From positions 3,534,001 to 3,598,000 of the forward strand of contig NZ_CP045293.1 of assembly GCF_009363075.1 (NCBI RefSeq): a stretch of 64,000 bases of DNA, read 5' to 3'. The stretch is from Paenibacillus guangzhouensis. GTDB taxonomy: Bacteria > Bacillota > Bacilli > Paenibacillales > Paenibacillaceae. How positions within the stretch are numbered: the first letter of the stretch is position 1; every line of letters starts with the position of its first letter. This document shows positions 59,810 through 64,000 of this stretch, piece after piece. The translations under genes were made by a program, and so were the position numbers. Under the pieces are notes generated by a model. The model had not been told where the DNA came from. It worked only from the letters and a program-made list of their open reading frames with translations, and did no database searches.

Positions 59810-60008
59810 GAACCCGCGGTACCACTCTAATTCATTTCCGTGACAGAAATGATCTCATTCGATGGCCATCACCATCTATCCTTGTAACGGTGGAATTCCG
59901 GCTTACCCTACATGATTCAGGCAGCTGTTCATAGACGAGTTCGAAATGCTCAACATTACCGCTTCACACCACCCAGCGGCTCTCTGGAAAGTCAACACAC
60001 TTCTACTA
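59775..60008 (-). promoter_or_regulatory. T-box leader of leuA, leucine specifier CUC
   Basis: The T-box bulge sequence GAGTGGTACCGCG lies at 59815-59827 (minus strand). The specifier is CTC (59937-59939) in the context TTTCGAACTCGTC. Stem I markers (AGAGAGCCGCTGGGTGGTG) lie further upstream. The terminator pairs GTCTCTA with TAGAGAC and is followed by seven T. Uncharged tRNA-Leu would stabilise the antiterminator and allow leuA expression. Confidence 0.95.
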
Positions 60009-60049
60009 TTTCTAATCAATACATTTACGTTGTCATTCAATTATTTGTT

Positions 60050-60078
60050 ATTATATGGATCACTTCTTCGTTTGTCAA
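60050..60078 (-). promoter_or_regulatory. Consensus sigma-A promoter of leuA
   Basis: On the minus strand TTGACA (60073-60078) and TATAAT (60050-60055), exactly 17 nt apart, perfect matches at both boxes. Transcription should start near 60043, just before the T-box. Confidence 0.9.
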
Positions 60079-60204
60079 CCGGTTCTTACAAATTCGTTCC
60101 AGTCGGCCTGGACGATGAAAATAATAAGCGCAAAATGAGACCGCCCGACATAACCTATTCCATCGGGCATTAGTCTACTCCACACGCGAAGGGCAGGGAA
60201 CACA

Positions 60205-60855
60205 TTGGCAGTATCTTACATGGACTTCACGTCCCCCAACGTTCAATTTACTTATGATTTGAAAAATAACCCATTTTTCAAAAAAGACGAAAACAACTAT
60301 ATCCTTGATCTATCCGTCAATCAGCTCAATACATTAGGAAATGTCTCCATGCTTGACATTTTCCTCAGCAACGGGAATATCGTCGAACCCCACTACCATC
60401 AGAATGCGAGCGAATTGGTCTACGTCATATCGGGTTCCGCCACCGTTTCAATTCTCAATCCGTTCACCAAGGAATTACGCAATTATCCTATCCAACCGGG
60501 CCAAGTCGCGAATGTACCGCAAGGATGGTGGCATTACGAAATTGCAACATCCGATAATACTCACCTACTCGCGATCTTCGATGCGCCTGTGCCTGAATTC
60601 ATCGCAGGTTCAGATATTCTCCGTTTAACGCCAGCAAATATCTGGGCGGACACGTATTGCCTGGACGAAGCGAAAGTCAAAGAAACGTTCGCGCCGATTA
60701 CGAAGACAGTCGTGATCGGACCTCCGAGTGATTGCAAACAACCGCAGCCACAACCAACCCAGACACAAGCAGCTAACATCGTCACACCGCCGATGAGCTC
60801 TAATACGCCGCCTCCAACAAGGCAAGTTATTGGCAACGGACTGAATTACAGGTAA
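60205..60855 (+). CDS. Cupin domain protein with Pro/Gln/Thr-rich tail
   Basis: 216 residues from a TTG at 60205 preceded by GGCAGGGA. Residues about 40-130 form a cupin barrel: VEPHYHQNASELVYVISGSATVSI and GQVANVPQGWWHYEIATSDNTHLLAIFDAP, with His ligands in HYH and the later His. The C-terminal 40 residues (about 176-216) are rich in P, Q, T and N (KQPQPQPTQTQAAN), a flexible tail typical of exported or spore-related Bacillales proteins. No signal peptide. Function not known; oxalate-decarboxylase-like small spore proteins are possible relatives. Confidence 0.75.
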   Translation: MAVSYMDFTSPNVQFTYDLKNNPFFKKDENNYILDLSVNQLNTLGNVSMLDIFLSNGNIVEPHYHQNASELVYVISGSATVSILNPFTKELRNYPIQPGQVANVPQGWWHYEIATSDNTHLLAIFDAPVPEFIAGSDILRLTPANIWADTYCLDEAKVKETFAPITKTVVIGPPSDCKQPQPQPTQTQAANIVTPPMSSNTPPPTRQVIGNGLNYR

Positions 60856-60883
60856 GGCTATTCGATAAGACAGTACTTACGAA

Positions 60884-60911
60884 AGACCAGGGATGTATCC
60901 CTGGTCTTTTT
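60884..60911 (+). terminator. Terminator of the cupin gene
   Basis: A perfect 10-bp stem, GACCAGGGAT / ATCCCTGGTC, with a 2-nt centre (so effectively a shorter stem), then TTTTT. Confidence 0.9.
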
Positions 60912-60958
60912 ACGATATCTAGGTTATTTCTCATTGACTTCCAATCTGCATTGTATTA

Positions 60959-60980
60959 CTGTATTAATCAATTAAGACAG
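60959..60980 (+). promoter_or_regulatory. GntR-type operator upstream of the ABC operon
   Basis: CTGTATTAA and TTAAGACAG are inverted copies with one mismatch around TCAA. It lies just before TATAGT (60984-60989), a possible -10 box, and 30 nt before the GntR start. Confidence 0.6.
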
Positions 60981-61009
60981 TGGTATAGTTATCCGGCTTG
61001 GAGGCGATC

Positions 61010-61390
61010 ATGGAGTTCAATAAAATCGAACCGATATACGCTCAAATCATTCAAGACATTCGACGCAAACTGTTCAATGGCACGTATTCGCTCGGTCAAG
61101 AGATTCCCTCCCGCCGTGAGCTTGCCAAGACGTTAGGCGTCAATCCCAATACGATCCAGAGGGCTTACAAAGAAATGGAGGATATGAATCTCATTGTAAC
61201 CTATCGCGGACAAGGGAGTTTCATCACGAGCGACGCTTCCGTGCTCGCTTCTCTCCGAGAGGAAGCCTTGCACGAATCCATCCATCAGAGCATGGAGCTC
61301 CTGCGATCCTTCGGTAAATCCGATACAGAGATTCTTGCGCTTATTCAATCCTATCTCGAGAGGGGCCATCGAAATGATTCAAGTATCTAA
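61010..61390 (+). CDS. GntR family regulator, YtrA type
   Basis: 126 residues from the ATG at 61010 with TTGGAGG upstream. GntR winged HTH at about 5-75 (PIYAQIIQDIRRKLFNGTYSLGQEIPSRRELAKTLGVNPNTIQRAYKEMEDMNLI) and a short C-terminal helical dimerisation part, which is the size of the YtrA subfamily. Such repressors sit in front of ABC exporters induced by cell-wall-active agents. First gene of the three-gene operon; it overlaps the ATPase gene by 17 nt. Confidence 0.9.
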   Translation: MEFNKIEPIYAQIIQDIRRKLFNGTYSLGQEIPSRRELAKTLGVNPNTIQRAYKEMEDMNLIVTYRGQGSFITSDASVLASLREEALHESIHQSMELLRSFGKSDTEILALIQSYLERGHRNDSSI

Positions 61391-62075
61391 TGCTGGCAAG
61401 AAATTTGGGAACAGAATCGCGCTTCATCAGGTATCTTTCGCCATCGAAGAAGGACAAATCATCGGGCTGCTCGGAACCAATGGCGCTGGAAAATCAACCT
61501 TACTTAAAGCGATGGCAGGATTACTGAAGCTCGATCAAGGTACTATTCTTTTCAATGGAACACCGCCAAGCCTTTCCACACGTGCTTCGACAGCTTACCT
61601 TCCCGATGTGAATGTCTGGTACCCTTGGATGAAGCTTAGCGATGCCATGAAATACATGCAGGATTTCTACTGGGATTGGGATCAAGATAAAGCTCGTCAT
61701 TTATTGGATTTCTTAGAGTTAACCCCCTCCTCCTCCATACAACATGCCTCCAAAGGCACACAAGCCAAGATGAGGCTCCTGCTTGCCTTGAGTCGTCAAG
61801 CGCGGTATGTTCTGATGGATGAACCATTCTCAGGCATCGACCCCTTCGCAAGGGAACGTATTGCGCAAGCCATCATTGACGACTTCATCGATGAAGGGCA
61901 GACCATTCTCCTCACCACACAAGAAATCTCCGAAGTAGAGCATTGGCTGGATGAAGTTTTGTTTTTACATGAAGGGCAACTGCTGCTCACAGGTCAGATG
62001 GAGACGTTCAAGCAAGATCGGCATCAATCCCTATTTGATATTCTGAAGGAGGCTTATGACCATGCACGCGTTTAG
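61374..62075 (+). CDS. ABC transporter ATP-binding protein
   Basis: 233 residues from the ATG at 61374 with GAGAGGGG upstream. Walker A GTNGAGKST, Q-loop region, the signature QHASKGTQAKMRLLLALSR (LSGGQ is changed to ASKGT), Walker B YVLMDEP, and the switch His in LLTTQEISEVEHW (Gln in place of the common His). The two changes are found in YtrB-type ATPases. Pairs with the permease encoded directly downstream; stop and next start overlap. Confidence 0.9.
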   Translation: MIQVSNAGKKFGNRIALHQVSFAIEEGQIIGLLGTNGAGKSTLLKAMAGLLKLDQGTILFNGTPPSLSTRASTAYLPDVNVWYPWMKLSDAMKYMQDFYWDWDQDKARHLLDFLELTPSSSIQHASKGTQAKMRLLLALSRQARYVLMDEPFSGIDPFARERIAQAIIDDFIDEGQTILLTTQEISEVEHWLDEVLFLHEGQLLLTGQMETFKQDRHQSLFDILKEAYDHARV

Positions 62076-62730
62076 ACGTCTACTGCTAACCGAAATTCGC
62101 AATCGGAGAAATGTGTTATGGGTCATCATGAGTTCCCACATGCTCCTCAATATCCCTATCATCTTCCTTACAGCGAATACGTCAACAGCCCAGCTCTCTT
62201 ATCTGATTCCCCTGAATATGACGCTGCTTAGTGTCATGCTGATCCTTCCTTTTCTTCGCTGCTTCTCCATTTGGCGGGATGAATGGAAACAACAAGCTAT
62301 CTATCAACTATTTGCTTTGCCCGTTCCGCGATCCTATCTCCTCCTGACGAAATCACTCGTGATTCTTCTAGAAGCCGGAATGATCTTCGCAATAACCGTT
62401 ATTTCCCTATGGATTCAGTACGTTGTTAGTGACGGTCATCTCTTCCGAGCAGAGCCGCTAACCACGATCAATGGACCCAAATTATTATTTATTATCAGCA
62501 TTGTCATGACAGCCGTCTCTCTGATTCTCTTATGCACCATGAGTCTATTCATGGGTCACTGGATCGGCAAACTTCCTCTTCTATTGACCTTTATCAGTTT
62601 TGTGGCGGGATTGCTTGTAGGTCTGACTGTATTTGCATTCTTTCCTTCGTTCCTCACGATACTCGCATTATGTCTGTTGCTCACCGGAATCAATGTTTAT
62701 TTATTGGAAAAGAAGGTGCACTTGGCATGA
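62062..62730 (+). CDS. ABC transporter permease (ABC-2-like), six helices
   Basis: 222 residues from the ATG at 62062 with AAGGAGG and 9 nt spacing; an ATG two codons upstream is too close. Six hydrophobic segments (about 18-38, 45-67, 88-118, 135-160, 165-190, 193-215) and a basic N-terminus (FRRLLLTEIRNRRN). It overlaps the end of the ATPase gene. Together they form an exporter-like unit under the YtrA-type regulator. Substrate unknown. Confidence 0.8.
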   Translation: MHAFRRLLLTEIRNRRNVLWVIMSSHMLLNIPIIFLTANTSTAQLSYLIPLNMTLLSVMLILPFLRCFSIWRDEWKQQAIYQLFALPVPRSYLLLTKSLVILLEAGMIFAITVISLWIQYVVSDGHLFRAEPLTTINGPKLLFIISIVMTAVSLILLCTMSLFMGHWIGKLPLLLTFISFVAGLLVGLTVFAFFPSFLTILALCLLLTGINVYLLEKKVHLA

Positions 62731-62792
62731 AAATCCTGTTCAAATGCAAAAAGAGATGCGTATGAACGCACCTCTTTCCTTGATATTGTCAA

Positions 62793-63104
62793 TTATCCTT
62801 CCGCCACATCCGCCCGCAATTCCCCGGCAACTTCGAGCATCCTAGGAACAACGGCTTGATTCATCCCGGATACGTAGATATCGCCTTGATAATATCGGAA
62901 TGGAATCTGAATATCCTGATAGCTCCACATGAAAAAATCGCCTTCAATGGACATACTGCCTGTCTCATTTGTTACCTTATAAACCGATGTATACATGAAG
63001 TCAGGTTGGGAAGCGAAATACGCCTGGCACTCTTCCAATGAAATGGTGCTCTCGCCATGATCGTTCTCCTGAAAAGCTCTTGTAATGCGATATCGTTGAC
63101 TCAT
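62793..63104 (-). CDS. Small hypothetical protein
   Basis: 103 residues from the ATG at 63104 with GGAGGA 9 nt upstream. The sequence contains STISLEECQAYFASQPDFMYTSVYKVTNETGSMSIEGDFFMWSYQDIQIPFRYYQGDIYVSGMNQAVVPRMLEVAGEL, a beta-rich domain with no recognised family. Soluble. It is convergent with the ABC permease gene and stands alone on its strand. Confidence 0.7.
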   Translation of the reverse strand: MSQRYRITRAFQENDHGESTISLEECQAYFASQPDFMYTSVYKVTNETGSMSIEGDFFMWSYQDIQIPFRYYQGDIYVSGMNQAVVPRMLEVAGELRADVAEG

Positions 63105-63210
63105 TCGACTACGTCCTCCATGATCATTCATTCGTCCGCTCTATCGGCAGACGGTTGACAAATCGTATCATCCCAAAAGCTAATTGTAAAGCTGCTCCCG
63201 CATATCCTTC

Positions 63211-63669
63211 TCATTTATCCTCATGCGTTTGTGAGTTCGTCCGAGCTGTCATCGTCGCTAATACTTGTTCCCAATGCAGTTTCATCTGCTCGCGCGTATG
63301 GGCATCCGCAAGCTTCTCCTGATGGAAGCTGATCGTAGTTCGGTCCGACTTGACTTGAAGCAGTCGAATTTGCAGCGTAGATGAATGTTCCCATGCCTTC
63401 GCGCGCCATGCCATTCGTATCTGATGGAACGGCTTCAATACGCGCACTTGCCCAGAAATGCCCTCCCGTGATTCGAAGGTTTCCCCAACTTCCAGCTGTT
63501 CCAGGGTGTTCCCTTCTCCAAGCCAGAGGGACAACCCTTCCGAGGAGACGAGGTATGCCCATGCTTGCTCTCTCGTGATCGGCAAGGTCCGTCTAACACC
63601 AATTTGAAATCCAACGCCTGCCGTCTGTCCAACCATTTTCTCTGAATTCATTGCGACTTTACGATTCAT
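63211..63669 (-). CDS. SRPBCC / AHSA1-domain protein
   Basis: 152 residues from the ATG at 63669 with GAGGTGG upstream. START-like fold of the AHSA1 type: VRRTLPITREQAWAYLVSSEGLSLWLGEG, then VLKPFHQIRMAWRAKAWEHSSTLQIRLLQVKSDRTTISFHQEKLADAHTREQMKLHWEQVLATM. These proteins bind hydrophobic ligands or have chaperone-like roles; the ligand is unknown. It starts 26 nt after the TetR gene and is probably co-transcribed with it. Confidence 0.85.
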   Translation of the reverse strand: MNRKVAMNSEKMVGQTAGVGFQIGVRRTLPITREQAWAYLVSSEGLSLWLGEGNTLEQLEVGETFESREGISGQVRVLKPFHQIRMAWRAKAWEHSSTLQIRLLQVKSDRTTISFHQEKLADAHTREQMKLHWEQVLATMTARTNSQTHEDK

Positions 63670-63695
63670 TAGTTCCACCTCTCAGCTTCGATTGG

Positions 63696-64000
63696 TTAAG
63701 GCGTCAAGCCCCTTGTGAACAACTCGATACTAGACGCAATAAAACGCTCCATCGTCACATTTGTCATGCCTTCTGCCCCATGCAGATGAGACATAAAGGC
63801 ACCATAATTCATCCATAAGAACGACATCGCCTGTGCTTCCGCATCGGTTGGAATGAGGTTGCCGCGCTTCTGCATCTCCAAGAAATATTTCGTTAATAAC
63901 TCAAGCAGCATTCGCGGATGCTTCTGTGCCTTGGTCCGAATCTCGGACAGTTCATCTTCCTTCAATACGATTCGGATCATCTTGCGATTGCGATTCATGC
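63696..64000 (-). CDS. TetR/AcrR family regulator, C-terminal part (continues past the window)
   Basis: The last 101 or so codons of a gene whose 5' end lies beyond position 64000. The visible part is an all-helical ligand-binding domain (KHPRMLLELLTKYFLEMQKRGNLIPTDAEAQAMSFLWMNYGAFMSHLHG) as in TetR-type regulators. The DNA-binding N-terminus is outside the window, so the call rests on the C-terminal pattern and the co-transcribed AHSA1 gene. Confidence 0.65.
   Translation of the reverse strand, partial: MNRNRKMIRIVLKEDELSEIRTKAQKHPRMLLELLTKYFLEMQKRGNLIPTDAEAQAMSFLWMNYGAFMSHLHGAEGMTNVTMERFIASSIELFTRGLTP

Overview
The window looks like chromosomal DNA of a Paenibacillus-type, spore-forming, Gram-positive bacterium. 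The evidence is purine-rich ribosome binding sites before nearly every gene, frequent TTG and GTG starts, YesM/YesN two-component systems, Lpl-type sugar ABC importers without their own ATPase, a T-box leader on leuA, the YtxG/YtxH pair and many glycoside hydrolases. No rRNA, tRNA, CRISPR array or prophage was seen. Starts were re-chosen wherever a ribosome binding site pointed to an internal codon.

Layout. 0-6.5 kb: the tail of a glycosyltransferase, a membrane-anchored phosphodiester glycosidase, a two-gene 2-oxoacid:ferredoxin oxidoreductase operon with a small follower, and ytxG/ytxH. 6.5-10.3 kb: a gene-free 750-base stretch with a regular repeat array, then a secreted GH85 endo-beta-N-acetylglucosaminidase that looks A+T-richer than its surroundings. 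10.3-20.8 kb: small conserved proteins, a SufR-like regulator with a long inverted-repeat operator, a lone holin, a GH4/kinase/AraC sugar operon, an acetate-type transporter, a zinc-ribbon/HTH gene pair and a cytosolic PAS histidine kinase. 20.9-34.5 kb: a GH116 glycosidase divergent from a LacI regulator (two identical operators), an IS3-family element sitting exactly in the loop of a terminator, and a sugar-uptake operon (binding protein, two permeases, YesM, YesN, Gfo/Idh oxidoreductase). 34.8-40.3 kb: a lipoprotein chitosanase, a glycosyltransferase, a polysaccharide deacetylase, then a likely quinone/electrophile-stress group (pirin, MhqR-like MarR, LLM flavin oxidoreductase) with matching operators. 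40.4-47.7 kb: a second Lpl-type uptake system whose permeases diverge from kinase, regulator and binding protein. 47.8-58.1 kb: Cu,Zn superoxide dismutase lipoprotein, an MFS transporter, a short free-standing transcription unit, and a glycan group (DUF5107/TPR protein, GH95 fucosidase, sulfatase, two AraC regulators). 58.1-64 kb: T-box-controlled leuA, a cupin protein, a GntR/ABC operon, small proteins, and the C-terminal part of a TetR regulator with an AHSA1-domain gene.

How it fits together. Most of the window deals with polysaccharides. Secreted or surface enzymes (GH85, GH46) cut N-glycans and chitosan. Two ABC importers, probably powered by a shared ATPase encoded elsewhere, bring in oligosaccharides. 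Enzymes without signal peptides (GH4, GH116, GH95, sulfatase, Gfo/Idh) appear to finish the breakdown inside the cell. Each group has its own AraC, LacI or YesMN regulator.

Most unusual signals: (1) the IS whose 4-bp target duplication is exactly the terminator loop; (2) the 50-bp-period repeat array near 6.8 kb; (3) a promoter-to-terminator unit of about 120 nt at 49.7 kb; (4) the quinone-stress operators at 38-40 kb; (5) the zinc-ribbon/HTH pair at 17-18 kb. I did not find clear evidence of a wholly new multi-gene system.
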